This document shows, piece after piece, positions 46,544 to 55,257 of a stretch of 64,000 nt of DNA. This stretch comes from Betaproteobacteria bacterium. Lineage in GTDB: Bacteria; Pseudomonadota; Gammaproteobacteria; Burkholderiales; Casimicrobiaceae. The stretch covers positions 558,001-622,000 of the forward strand of contig JADKKQ010000001.1 in the NCBI GenBank assembly GCA_016720425.1, read 5' to 3'. The notes under the pieces were generated by a model. It worked only from the letters and a program-made list of their open reading frames with translations, was not told the DNA's origin and ran no database searches. Position 1 is the stretch's first letter; each line of letters opens with the position of its first letter. Position numbers and translations under genes: made by a program.

Positions 46544-47500
46544 TCAGGCATCTTCAATCTTCAGGCGTTTCAGTTCCCGGAATCTGTCGAGATTCACGGG
46601 ATCGCACCCCTTGGCCAGGGCAACGTGGAACTCGCAGCCCGTCGTGTCGAACTCCGCCCTGATGCCCAACTCGGTCAGTCCAAGGGCCTGCAGATCGGAA
46701 AGGACGAGGCGAAACGACGCGGGTGTGAAGCGCCAGCAGTGAACGTCGACATACTCGGTCGCCGAGCGGGAGTGCGCCCAGAGCTCCCTGGCCTCCCGAA
46801 GGGTGTGCGCGAGCGCGTCCGCCCCGCCGCCTCCGGGACTCCACGCGATGTTTCCATCGCGCTTGGAGGCGTTGGCGAAGTGGTCGAAGACTTGCCCGTG
46901 GCTCGGCCGCGTGCGTCTTTCTGTCCACGCGTCGAGCAGATGGCCCGTCGACGTGGGCGGCAGGAAGTGGTCGAAGCAGTAGCGCTTGTCCGGGATGACC
47001 AGGGAGAGCACGCCGTCGGCCTTGAGCAGCACCTCGCATTGCTGCAGGAACGAGATCAGATCCGGGATGTGCTCGATGACGTGACTGGCAATGATCCAGG
47101 CGTAGCATTGCGTCCGGCCAATGAGTTCGGAAAGCGGCTGCCCGGTCCAGACAAAGTCGACCTCCTCGATGTTGTCCAGGTTGACGCCGTGTCCGTGGTA
47201 CTTGCTGCGGAGGTCTGCAGCCGTTGCGTGGTCGAGTGTGTGGACGTTGAAGCCGCGTCTCTTGGGCGCGATGGGGTTGTGGCTGGGGCCGATTTCGAGT
47301 CCGAGCCCCTTCCGGTCCACGGCGTAGAGTGCCTTGTCTTCGCGCGACATCCTGCCGAAGCGGTTCAACGGGCGCCCCTCCTTCCTGCCGAACGTTTCGA
47401 AGTGTTCCCACCCGCTCCTGAATTGACCCTTGCCCACCGCCGACGCGACGTCGGGGTTGGCCGCCAGGTAATCCTGCTCGTTGAAATCTGCATCTGCCAT
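46544..47500 (-). CDS. SAM methyltransferase with N-terminal NPDV motif
   Basis: A 318-residue protein. Residues 5-45 carry DYLAANPDVASAVGKGQF, then GWEHFETFGRKEGRPLN, a small motif found at the N-terminus of various glycan-modifying and surface proteins. The rest is a class I methyltransferase: LGLEIGPSHNPIAPKR near 65, then SHVIEHIPDLISFLQQCEVL near 140 and VLSLVIPDKRYCFDHFLPP near 165. It follows the giant glycosyltransferase gene by 57 bp on the same strand. It is likely to methylate a sugar of the exported glycan, perhaps as a chain terminator. Confidence 0.8.
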   Translation of the reverse strand: MADADFNEQDYLAANPDVASAVGKGQFRSGWEHFETFGRKEGRPLNRFGRMSREDKALYAVDRKGLGLEIGPSHNPIAPKRRGFNVHTLDHATAADLRSKYHGHGVNLDNIEEVDFVWTGQPLSELIGRTQCYAWIIASHVIEHIPDLISFLQQCEVLLKADGVLSLVIPDKRYCFDHFLPPTSTGHLLDAWTERRTRPSHGQVFDHFANASKRDGNIAWSPGGGGADALAHTLREARELWAHSRSATEYVDVHCWRFTPASFRLVLSDLQALGLTELGIRAEFDTTGCEFHVALAKGCDPVNLDRFRELKRLKIEDA

Positions 47501-47558
47501 CGCAGCCCCGGGGTCTTCTGCTGCACACCGCAGGAGGCGCGGTGGCAACCCTCGATTC

Positions 47559-50500
47559 TCAGCGCGCTTCCCGCGCTTCCATGAACTGGACGCCGTAGTC
47601 CTCGGCCATCTCGTCGAAGCTCTTGAGGCCCGCGAGAACCGCTCGCGACCGGGATCCCATGGTCTCCCGCAGTGCCGCGTCCCCGGCCAGACGGGCAAGC
47701 GCGGCGGCCAGGGCTGCGGTGTCGCCTGGTTGATACAGCAACGCGTTGACTTCGTCGACCAACTGCTCGGACAAGCCGAAGACGGGGGTGGAGATGATGG
47801 GAAGGCCGCAGGCCATGGCTTCCAGGGTCACCCGCGGATAGCTTTCCACGCGTGAGGTGCAGACGAACAGGTCGGCCGCCTGGTAGTAGCGCGCAACGTC
47901 GCGGGTCTCGCCGATGACGTGGACGCGGTGTCTCAGCGCGGGAGGCAATTGGTGGACCAGGGCAGCCAGCCTGCGACTGTAGTCTCCCGGCCGGTCGCCG
48001 ACGATGAAACAGCGCAAACGGCCGGCGATCTCTGGTGGAAGCTGCGCCAGTGCCGTGACCAGGTCGTGCTGGCCCTTGCGCTCACACACGGTGCCCAGCA
48101 GAACCACGACGACTTCATCGGCGCCGACGCCCAGCTCGTGGCGGGATGTGAGGCGGTCCCATCCCGTGAGGCGTGCTTCCCACTTCTCGAGGTCCAGCCC
48201 GTCGTGGATCACCTGGAAGTTGTGCCGACTGTTGAGCGGCTCGAACACGGTGCGCGACGCGTTGGACACGAACAGCACGCGATAGGGAAAGCCGAAGCAC
48301 TCGAGGGCGCGACAGGCGACGGCGTCGGGCAGATAGCTGTAATAGGTCTGCCAGGGCTCGCTTTCGCGAATGTTCCAGAGGCTGGGCAGGTTCAGGCGCC
48401 GGGCGGCGTCGATCGCGAAAAAGGTCTTGAGCGTGTTGCCGTAGACCACGTCGACGTCGGCGTCGAGAACCTGCCGGGCGAACTCGGCCAGCTCGCGCTC
48501 GTAGTCGATCAGCGATGCGACCTTGTCCATGCCGTTCGGCACGATGCGCACCGGAATGCCGCACGCTTCGTACAGGCTGCGGAGCGGGCCGTCCTCGGGA
48601 CTGAACACGATGGGGTCGAGGCGGCCTCTCGCGTGCAGCGCCGCTGCCATCTCGAATTGGCAGAATGGCGCGCCCGTCAGATCCAGCGTGTGGCTTGCCA
48701 TCAACGCCTTGACGGGCCGGTCTGTCCGGCGGGCCAGGCGTCGAGGCCGCACCTCGAAGTGCTCGCTGGCGGTCGACAGGTTGGGGTTGTAATACGGCTC
48801 GCCCCGGCGGCCATGCCGTTGCCGAAAGCGCGCGACCTCCTCGACCCGGCTGCCGATGCCGCGCGTGGCGCCTTCGTGGTGATACAGCTCGGCTTCAGCC
48901 GCATAGACGCAGCGGTATCCGCGGTCGAGAAGGCGGTAGCAGTAATCGACGTCGTTGAACGAAACCGCGAAGTCCTTTTCGTCGAATCCGCCCATCTCGA
49001 GGAACAGGCGACGCGGGGTCAGCATGCAGGCCGCGGTCACGGCTCCGTAGTTGCGACACACGCGCGCCGCCGCCAGGTAGCCGGGGTGCTCCCGGGGCAG
49101 GCCACGGAATGCGAGAGCCAGCGAACCCTGGTTGAAGCCATGGAGGATGCCGGCATGCTGGACCGTATCGTTCGGGAACAGCAGCCGGGCACCGACCGCA
49201 CCCACACCTTGCAGGCGGGCGAAGCCCACCATCTGGCTCAACCACGCAGGACTCAGGACCTCGGTGTCGTTGTTCAGAAACAGCAGATACTCGGCGTCGA
49301 CCACGCGGGCCGCATGGTTGTGCAATGCCGAGAAGTTGAAGCCCTCGCGCGGGCCCGGCACCCGCAGGACCGTACCCGGAAAGGAAGCCAGCCAGGCAAC
49401 CGTCTCCGGCTCGTCGCTGTGGTCGTCCAGGATGACGGTCTCGAAGTTGCGATAGCGGGTCTTGGACAGGGATTCGACGCAGCGCTCCAGCATTGCCAGC
49501 TGATTCCGCGTCGCGATGAGGATTGCGACGCGCGGCCCGTCGTCCGGAAAGCCATGGCGCAGGAGGCTGGCGCGCGCCTGCACGGCCCAGTCCGGCCGAT
49601 CCACCTCCGCCGGCACGCCGCGCCGCGCCAACGCTTCCGATACCGCCCGGATCCCGGCGTCAAAGCTGTACATCTTGGCTTCGCCGGACAAGGCGGTGGA
49701 CCCGGGCACGGCACGCCAGTGGTAAAGGACCAGCGGCAGATGGGCGACGGCGCGCGCCTTCTCCACTGCACGGAGCGCAAGGTCGTGGTCCTGCGAACCC
49801 TCGAAGCCCGCACGCATCCCGCCCACTTGCTCGTAGAGTGATCGACGGATCACGAGGAGGTGCGAGAAATACATCTGGCTCAGCAGCGATTCCGGCGACC
49901 AGTCGGGCTTGAACTGCGGACCGTAACGCCGGCCCTCGACGTCCACCTTGTCGTCATCGGTGTAGAGGATGTCCACGTCCGGATGCGCGGCAAGGTGCAG
50001 TGCGACCTCGGCCAGGCAGTCGGGACTGAGCAAATCGTCGTGATCCATCAGGGCGATGTATTCGCCATGGGCCAGTTCGGCCGCGGAATTGGTGGCGATG
50101 CTGATGTGCCCGTTCTCGGGACGGGTGACGACTCGGACCCGGGCATCGCGAGCGGCCAGCTCGCCGAGCCTGGCGGTCAGGCCCTCGTCGTTGCTGCAGT
50201 CGTCGGCCAGGCACCATTCCCAGTTCTCGTAGACCTGCCCGCACACGCTGTCGGCCGTCTGCTGGAAGTACTTGAGATCGGGGCGGTACACGGGAGTGAC
50301 CACGGAAATCATCGGCAGATTGCCGGCGAGCTGCAGACGATGGCGCAGGTCCGCTTCCTGCGAGGGCCCCCAGCGATTGTCGGCCAGCCAGGCCTCGTAG
50401 GGGTCGATGGGCGCGGGTGGCGCGAAGCCGTCGGGCGGCCGCAGGCCCGAATCGGAAGTCCCTCGGCGCATGAATTCCTGCCGCGCCCGACGCATCTGGG

Positions 50501-52823
50501 CCGGAACATCCTGCCAGGACGGCAACCCCCGGCCGTGCGCCAGGCGGCGGCGCAGCTTGGACGCGGCATAGCTCCAGAAGCCGGCGCTGCGTTCCAGCCG
50601 GGTGGCCATTCGTCTCCAGGCGGGCCGCCGCTTGACGACGAGCAGATCGGGTGCCACGAACACTTCCGGGCCCAGGTCCCGGCAATCGGCCTCCAGCGTG
50701 ACCAGGTAGCGTCCGGGCTTGATCGGCGCCGAGATGAGGAAACCGCTGTGCGCGCTGCCCGGCGCGTGCGGAAAGGCGGCGCCCACGTCGGGCCGGTCCA
50801 GGCCGAAGCGCGTCGGGAAGGGCACGTCGTTGAGACGCAGGCTGAGATTGACCAACTCGCGGGCCGGGTGCAGGCACCAGCCCGTGAAACGAACCTCGCC
50901 CTCTTCCACCTCGCCGAAGATCGGCTGGTCGAAATGGGCCGCGAGGCGGCTCTCCCCGATCAGGCTGCCCGCCAGCGACGCCTCGGCGCGGTTCATTCGG
51001 CTCGCTGCGAACAGGCTGCGCCATGAGTCCTGTCCACTGCCGAGTCGCGTCGCGACGAGTCCAAGGACACGCTGCCTTCGTCCCTGCCAGGACGCCAGAT
51101 CGGTGCGCAGTTCCCTGACGGTGTCTTCGTCGCGCGCCAGGCGCTGCTCCAACTCCGTCACCCTGGCCGCGACTTCCGCGGCCTGGGAGCGACTCGCCTT
51201 CAGTTCGACTTCCTGCGCGGCCAGCTGTTGCCTGGCCGCTGTCAATTCCGCATCGCTGCGGCACTTGAGTTGGTCCAGCGCCACGCAGGCGGCGGTGCGC
51301 TCGGCCAGCGCCCGTGCCGAATCCCGTTCCTTCTCCGCCGCCAGCGCGGCGGCGCGGTCGTGCGCGACGCGGAGGTCGCGCGCGGTGGCCTGCGCCAGCT
51401 GCAATTCGGCGCCCAGGGTGGCGCAGGCGGCGGTGCGCTCGGCCAGCGTGCGCGCCGACTCCTGCAGCTGGTGGTCCCGGGCCACGATCGCTTCGCGCGC
51501 GACGGTGATTTCCTGTTCCTTCTCCGCGGCCAGCGCGGCGGCGCGATCGTGCGCGATCCGCAGATTGCGGACGGTTTCCTGTGCCAGTTCCAATTCGGCG
51601 TCCAGCGTGGCGCAGGCGGCGGTGCGCGCGGCCAGCGTGCGAACCGAGTCCTGCAGCTGGTGGTCCCGGGCCACGATCGCCTCGCGCGCGACGGTGACTT
51701 CCTGCTCCTTCTCTGCGGCCAGCGCGGCCGCGCGATCGTGGGCGACGCGAAGGTCGCGTGCGGTGGCCTGCGCCAGCTGCAATTCGGCGCCGAGGGTGGC
51801 ACAGGCGGCGGTGCGCTCGGCCAGGGTGCGCGCCGAGTGCTGCAGCTGGTGGTCCCGGGCCACGATCGCTTCCCGTGCGACGGTGATTTCCTGCTCCTTC
51901 TCCGCGGCCAGCGCGGCGGCGCGATCGTGCGCGATCCGCAGATCGCGGACGGTTTCCTGTGCCAGTTCCAATTCTGCGAAGCGGACTTCCAGCGCGTGGC
52001 GGCGCTCCTCCGGAGAAGGCACCAGGAGTTCGAGCGCCGCGCGACCCGCGCGGATGGCTTCATCCACCGCCGCCCCCGGGGGCGTGTCGCCGTCGGCCAG
52101 CAGCGCCCGCAGATGGGCGTAGATCGACCGGCAAAGGGCCAGTGGCGCCGCAACGGCCGTCGCGGCTCCATCGCCACGCTGGCTGCGCAATCCCGGGTCC
52201 ACAACCGCGATGCCTTCTTCCAGCGCTCCCTCGGTGTTCACGCCGCTGAAATCCAGCAGGCGTTGCACCTGTGCGGCGGGGTTCTGCAGCAGGTCGCCGT
52301 AAAAGACGATGGCGCATCGAGCGTCGCCGATGCCCTGCAGATTCTCGGTCAGGTAGTGCAACCAGAGAAATGCCGCCTTGCGCGGGGACATGCGGTTTCG
52401 CCTGGCCAGGGAGCCGGCCACTTCCACCGGATCGCGAACGCACAACACGCACCGCAGTCCGGGCACGAGACTGCGCCAGAAAGGCAGGAGAAGCGATGCC
52501 CGCGGGTCCTTCCAGCCCCAGGCCCCCCGGGTGGCGGTCGCATCCCTCCAGGCCGAGGCTTCGCTCGCGAGCGGGTGCTGAAGGGCGTTGTCGAGCCAGT
52601 CGGGCGGCAGCGCCGGCGGCTCGTCCCAGGTTCCCTTCCACAGATGCAGCAGGCGCTCGTCGATGTCGACGATCCGGCGGTCCTCGAAATAGCCGTGCGG
52701 ATTCGCCGCGTCGGCCGGGAGCCAGTTCCCGGAGGCGCCGAAGTGGACCCCTGCGCGGACAAGGATCTCGGCCACCAGCGAAGTGCCGCTGCGATGCATT
52801 CCGGTAATTGCGATTGCTGGCAT
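47559..52823 (-). CDS. Giant multidomain sulfotransferase-coiled coil-triple glycosyltransferase
   Basis: A 1,754-residue cytoplasmic enzyme. The ATG at 52823 is preceded by GAGGAAAC. Order: residues 1-240, a sulfotransferase-like domain with a PAPS-type loop ITGMHRSGTSLVAEIL; 284-520, a coiled coil of 63-residue repeats; ~600-700, a beta-rich GW...RPDV domain; ~838-1070, a GT2 domain (ISVVTPVYRPDLKYFQQ, LMDHDD); ~1098-1350, a second GT2 domain (VAILIATRNQLAML, LFLNNDTE); ~1370-1754, a GT4 domain ending LEAMACGLPIISTPVFG. It probably polymerises and caps a glycan exported by Wzm/Wzt. The coiled coil could set chain length or oligomerise the enzyme. Its specificity is unknown. Confidence 0.87.
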   Translation of the reverse strand: MPAIAITGMHRSGTSLVAEILVRAGVHFGASGNWLPADAANPHGYFEDRRIVDIDERLLHLWKGTWDEPPALPPDWLDNALQHPLASEASAWRDATATRGAWGWKDPRASLLLPFWRSLVPGLRCVLCVRDPVEVAGSLARRNRMSPRKAAFLWLHYLTENLQGIGDARCAIVFYGDLLQNPAAQVQRLLDFSGVNTEGALEEGIAVVDPGLRSQRGDGAATAVAAPLALCRSIYAHLRALLADGDTPPGAAVDEAIRAGRAALELLVPSPEERRHALEVRFAELELAQETVRDLRIAHDRAAALAAEKEQEITVAREAIVARDHQLQHSARTLAERTAACATLGAELQLAQATARDLRVAHDRAAALAAEKEQEVTVAREAIVARDHQLQDSVRTLAARTAACATLDAELELAQETVRNLRIAHDRAAALAAEKEQEITVAREAIVARDHQLQESARTLAERTAACATLGAELQLAQATARDLRVAHDRAAALAAEKERDSARALAERTAACVALDQLKCRSDAELTAARQQLAAQEVELKASRSQAAEVAARVTELEQRLARDEDTVRELRTDLASWQGRRQRVLGLVATRLGSGQDSWRSLFAASRMNRAEASLAGSLIGESRLAAHFDQPIFGEVEEGEVRFTGWCLHPARELVNLSLRLNDVPFPTRFGLDRPDVGAAFPHAPGSAHSGFLISAPIKPGRYLVTLEADCRDLGPEVFVAPDLLVVKRRPAWRRMATRLERSAGFWSYAASKLRRRLAHGRGLPSWQDVPAQMRRARQEFMRRGTSDSGLRPPDGFAPPAPIDPYEAWLADNRWGPSQEADLRHRLQLAGNLPMISVVTPVYRPDLKYFQQTADSVCGQVYENWEWCLADDCSNDEGLTARLGELAARDARVRVVTRPENGHISIATNSAAELAHGEYIALMDHDDLLSPDCLAEVALHLAAHPDVDILYTDDDKVDVEGRRYGPQFKPDWSPESLLSQMYFSHLLVIRRSLYEQVGGMRAGFEGSQDHDLALRAVEKARAVAHLPLVLYHWRAVPGSTALSGEAKMYSFDAGIRAVSEALARRGVPAEVDRPDWAVQARASLLRHGFPDDGPRVAILIATRNQLAMLERCVESLSKTRYRNFETVILDDHSDEPETVAWLASFPGTVLRVPGPREGFNFSALHNHAARVVDAEYLLFLNNDTEVLSPAWLSQMVGFARLQGVGAVGARLLFPNDTVQHAGILHGFNQGSLALAFRGLPREHPGYLAAARVCRNYGAVTAACMLTPRRLFLEMGGFDEKDFAVSFNDVDYCYRLLDRGYRCVYAAEAELYHHEGATRGIGSRVEEVARFRQRHGRRGEPYYNPNLSTASEHFEVRPRRLARRTDRPVKALMASHTLDLTGAPFCQFEMAAALHARGRLDPIVFSPEDGPLRSLYEACGIPVRIVPNGMDKVASLIDYERELAEFARQVLDADVDVVYGNTLKTFFAIDAARRLNLPSLWNIRESEPWQTYYSYLPDAVACRALECFGFPYRVLFVSNASRTVFEPLNSRHNFQVIHDGLDLEKWEARLTGWDRLTSRHELGVGADEVVVVLLGTVCERKGQHDLVTALAQLPPEIAGRLRCFIVGDRPGDYSRRLAALVHQLPPALRHRVHVIGETRDVARYYQAADLFVCTSRVESYPRVTLEAMACGLPIISTPVFGLSEQLVDEVNALLYQPGDTAALAAALARLAGDAALRETMGSRSRAVLAGLKSFDEMAEDYGVQFMEAREAR
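51263..51974 (-). repeat. 189-bp in-frame tandem repeats encoding a coiled coil
   Basis: Three full 189-bp units (51786-51974, 51597-51785, 51408-51596) and one shortened unit (from 51407) each encode 63 residues around AHDRAAALAAEKEQE and REAIVARDHQLQ. Units 1 and 3 are more alike, as are 2 and 4, implying duplication of a 378-bp dimer. The last unit lacks its middle. Copy number is likely to vary. Confidence 0.9.
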
Positions 52824-53375
52824 GTTTCCTCGGTTGTTCCCGGGCGTGCCTCGCACACCCGCCGTGCGTCTGTGCACCTGATCCGGCCACGGTCGGATCC
52901 GGCATTCGCGGGACTCATCGACCTGCGCTGCGCAAGCGTCGGGATCTCGCGACCTCGCGGGTTGCCTTGGTCAGCGGAATTTCCGGTGGTCGTCCGACCG
53001 GGCGACGCATCCACGCGGCGATCCTGCAGGTGCAGCGGCCGCGCGGGAGCGGATCCGGACCATCGCGATGGGGCTTTCCAGGGTTGCAGTGTGCGCCGCA
53101 GGAGCAGGATGGACGGCGCCGACCTTGCGCACCTGGGTGCATCGCCCCTCCAACCGTCTGGAAAACCGCGTCGACACGGAATTTCGCTTGCGAAAAGGCT
53201 TGATTGTACTAGCGCCCGGCGAGGCGCGAGGCCGCCGCGAATCGCAAGCCCGCACCCGTCGCTGCGCATCGGGATGGGCATGCGGCCCCGAGGCGGAGGG
53301 CGGCTCGTCGCCCGTGGCAAGCCAGGAGGTGCCCCGGGGCAGCCTGGCCCGACCGGATGAAGCGCGATCGGATTC

Positions 53376-53392
53376 TGTCGGCGTTCTTTACA
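53376..53392 (+). promoter_or_regulatory. TGTCGGCGTTCTTTACA motif, copy 1
   Basis: This 17-base sequence recurs 199 bp downstream with one change. The form resembles the TGTCGG...TTTACA elements I recall upstream of exopolysaccharide and PEP-CTERM genes in Betaproteobacteria, but I cannot confirm that match. Confidence 0.35.
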
Positions 53393-53574
53393 CGCGTGTC
53401 GATTTCAATCGTCCTTTCGGATTAGGGTAAAGATCTGTCCGCCAACTTCCATATTGTGACTAATAATCATGCATTTGCCAGACAAATATGACAGTTATTC
53501 GGATGTTCAGCGACAAGAAGTTGATTTTTGGCGGCGTTTTGATGCCGCCTGTAGTGGACACCTGCAGGCGAGCT

Positions 53575-53591
53575 TGTCGGCATTCTTTACA
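53575..53591 (+). promoter_or_regulatory. TGTCGGCATTCTTTACA motif, copy 2
   Basis: Second copy of the motif, 320 bp upstream of the secreted-protein start at 53911. Same orientation as copy 1, with one base different. Confidence 0.35.
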
Positions 53592-53910
53592 GTCGGCGCG
53601 CGGGCCCAGTTGCGGCGACTGTAGCCTGCATCTTTATCTGTTTATAATCAAAAAGTTAATGCCTATTATTTCGCTGGCATCGCGTTTGCTTATGAATCGG
53701 CGAAGCCTCGTAGATCTTCTGTGTTGGGGGCTTGGTTGGCCGATGAAGCGAGACCGATTTCTCTCAGTCACTCTTGGCGCAAGCGGGTGGCGCAGGCGTG
53801 AGTGGGGTGGGTCGGTAATGGCTTCGGCGTCTGTCGGTGAGGGGCGGGCGCAATGGCCGGGGTCAGATGTTTGACGTAGTCCTTCGGTTTACAATTTTTA
53901 GGAGTCAGGA

Positions 53911-54975
53911 ATGAAAAGGAAGACACTGGGCATCGCGGTTGCAGTTGCGGTTGGCATGCTGGGCACGTCGGCGTTCGCGATGACGCCGATGGGAAACGTC
54001 AGCAACAAGGGTAGCCTGCTGATCTATCCGCGGATCGACGTCGAAGACGGGAACGACACGCTGATCACGCTGACCAACGACAGCACGGGTGCGGTCCGGC
54101 TGAAGTGTTACTACGCGTCCAGCGACGATCTGGGGATTTCGTACAGCGGATCGGCCTCGTCGGCGAAGAGCAAGAAGCATTTCCTCGACTTCACGATCGA
54201 TCTCACCCACAACCAGCCGATCGCGTTCTGGGCGAAGTCGGGTTGGGCCGTGATGCCGAGCGGGAAGCTTCCGCTGCAGGTCGCTCCGCCCTTCGGCATC
54301 TTCCCGGACGGCGCGAAGCGTACTGCCGGTGAGCTGAAGTGCTGGGCGGTCACCAACGACGGCTCGACCGAACTGCATTACAACCACCTGTTCGGCACGG
54401 CTTCGATCATGAATTTCGTATTCAATCAGGCCTCCGAATACACGGCGGTGGCGTTCCAGGCTCTCGGGCCGTCGACGCTGACCGGCACGGCGCTGGGCAG
54501 CCCGGGCGAACTGAACCTGGACCAGGTCGAGTACGATGGCGGCCCGAACATCCTGCTCGGGAACTTCCAGCCCGTCGGATATGACGGCGCCCGCAGCAGG
54601 GTGACGCTGGCCTCGCTGAACCAGGACCTGCGTCAGGACTACACGCCGACCATCACCAAGCTGACCTGGACCTTCTGGAACCAGGACGAGATGGCGCGGA
54701 CCGGGACCCACTGGTGCGCGAACAGCTGGTTCGAGTCGTGGCTGCCGTACTTCCAGGCGTCCTATGCTTCGCTCGGCACGGCGGCGGCGTACTTCCGCAT
54801 CGAGACCACGGCCGACAAGTCGGTCTGCGGCCCCAGCGCGGTGACCAGCTCGTACGTCGGCAACATCGAGCAGTGGAACTTCGGCATGTATCGCGCCACG
54901 AACCTGACCGGCCGCGGCCAGGCCAAGGGCGTGATCAAGTACGACGTGTCGCCGCCGGACAGCTACAAGAAGTGA
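53911..54975 (+). CDS. Secreted protein of unknown family, copy A
   Basis: A 354-residue exported protein with a clean signal peptide at residues 1-23 (MKRKTLGIAVAVAV... ending SAFA). The mature part begins MTPMGNVSNKGSLLIYPRID, followed by a predicted beta-rich stretch DTLITLTNDSTGAVRLKCYYASS and several cysteines (near 66, 146, 266, 306) that may form disulfides. No catalytic motif, lipobox, membrane anchor or PEP-CTERM tail is seen. A near-identical paralog lies inverted at 61965-63080. The start has a strong AGGAG site. It is probably abundant and secreted or surface-associated; function unknown. Confidence 0.8.
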   Translation: MKRKTLGIAVAVAVGMLGTSAFAMTPMGNVSNKGSLLIYPRIDVEDGNDTLITLTNDSTGAVRLKCYYASSDDLGISYSGSASSAKSKKHFLDFTIDLTHNQPIAFWAKSGWAVMPSGKLPLQVAPPFGIFPDGAKRTAGELKCWAVTNDGSTELHYNHLFGTASIMNFVFNQASEYTAVAFQALGPSTLTGTALGSPGELNLDQVEYDGGPNILLGNFQPVGYDGARSRVTLASLNQDLRQDYTPTITKLTWTFWNQDEMARTGTHWCANSWFESWLPYFQASYASLGTAAAYFRIETTADKSVCGPSAVTSSYVGNIEQWNFGMYRATNLTGRGQAKGVIKYDVSPPDSYKK

Positions 54976-55076
54976 TGATGTAAGCCCCGCCGTCCTGCCG
55001 CCGCAGCGCAGGTTCTGCAGTTGGAGACTGCGACGGCCGGAGGGGTGCAGTAGTCGGTAGAGTTCGAAGTGCGGGG

Positions 55077-55106
55077 GGGCGAAGAAGCCGATCGGCTTCT
55101 TCGCCC
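55077..55106 (+). terminator. Rho-independent terminator after secreted protein A
   Basis: A 30-bp perfect palindrome, centred on GAAGAAGCCGATCGGCTTC, followed by a TTCCTTTT run, 102 bp after the stop codon. Confidence 0.8.
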
Positions 55107-55257
55107 TTCCTTTTGCGTCCGGCGTCGCCGGCGCTGGCCGTCGGGCGAATCGATACTTGCGTCGGTGGGGTCGAGGAGGGAACGCAGTCGGGCAGCTATA
55201 ATCTCGCCGGCGCTCGATGACGGGTGCCGTGGCAGGACTCTTTCCACCGGAGCAGTG

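Larger units (their letters stand above)
52824..53910. other. Long intergenic region, AT-rich in its right half
   Basis: No gene is supported over this 1.1 kb. From about 53390 the sequence turns AT-rich against the surrounding GC-rich DNA. It contains two copies of TGTCGGCRTTCTTTACA, at 53376-53392 and 53575-53591, spaced 199 bp. The 128-codon ORF at 53488-53874 has no family resemblance and atypical composition. The region probably holds the promoter and regulatory sites for the secreted-protein gene at 53911, which has AGGAG 7 bp before its ATG. Confidence 0.55.
53911..55106 (+). repeat. Long inverted repeat, left arm
   Basis: The gene for secreted protein A plus its 3' flank and terminator. 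It is matched, in inverse orientation, by 61834-63080. The reading frames agree almost throughout, and the ~100 bp after the stop codon are nearly identical too, so the similarity is of DNA, not only protein. The right arm carries 51 extra bp within the gene. Confidence 0.85.

Noticed and set aside
45807..47584. Long ORFs through the poly-C tract giving proline- or glycine-rich proteins
   Set aside because: They exist only because poly-C has no stop codons; the tract itself is likely artefactual.
51263..51974. Regular repeats considered as a possible CRISPR array
   Set aside because: Units are 189 bp, in frame and coding; there are no short palindromic repeats with unique spacers and no cas genes in the window.
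53488..53874. 128-codon ORF in the AT-rich leader before secreted protein A
   Set aside because: No motif, odd composition, no convincing ribosome site; better explained as regulatory or spacer DNA.
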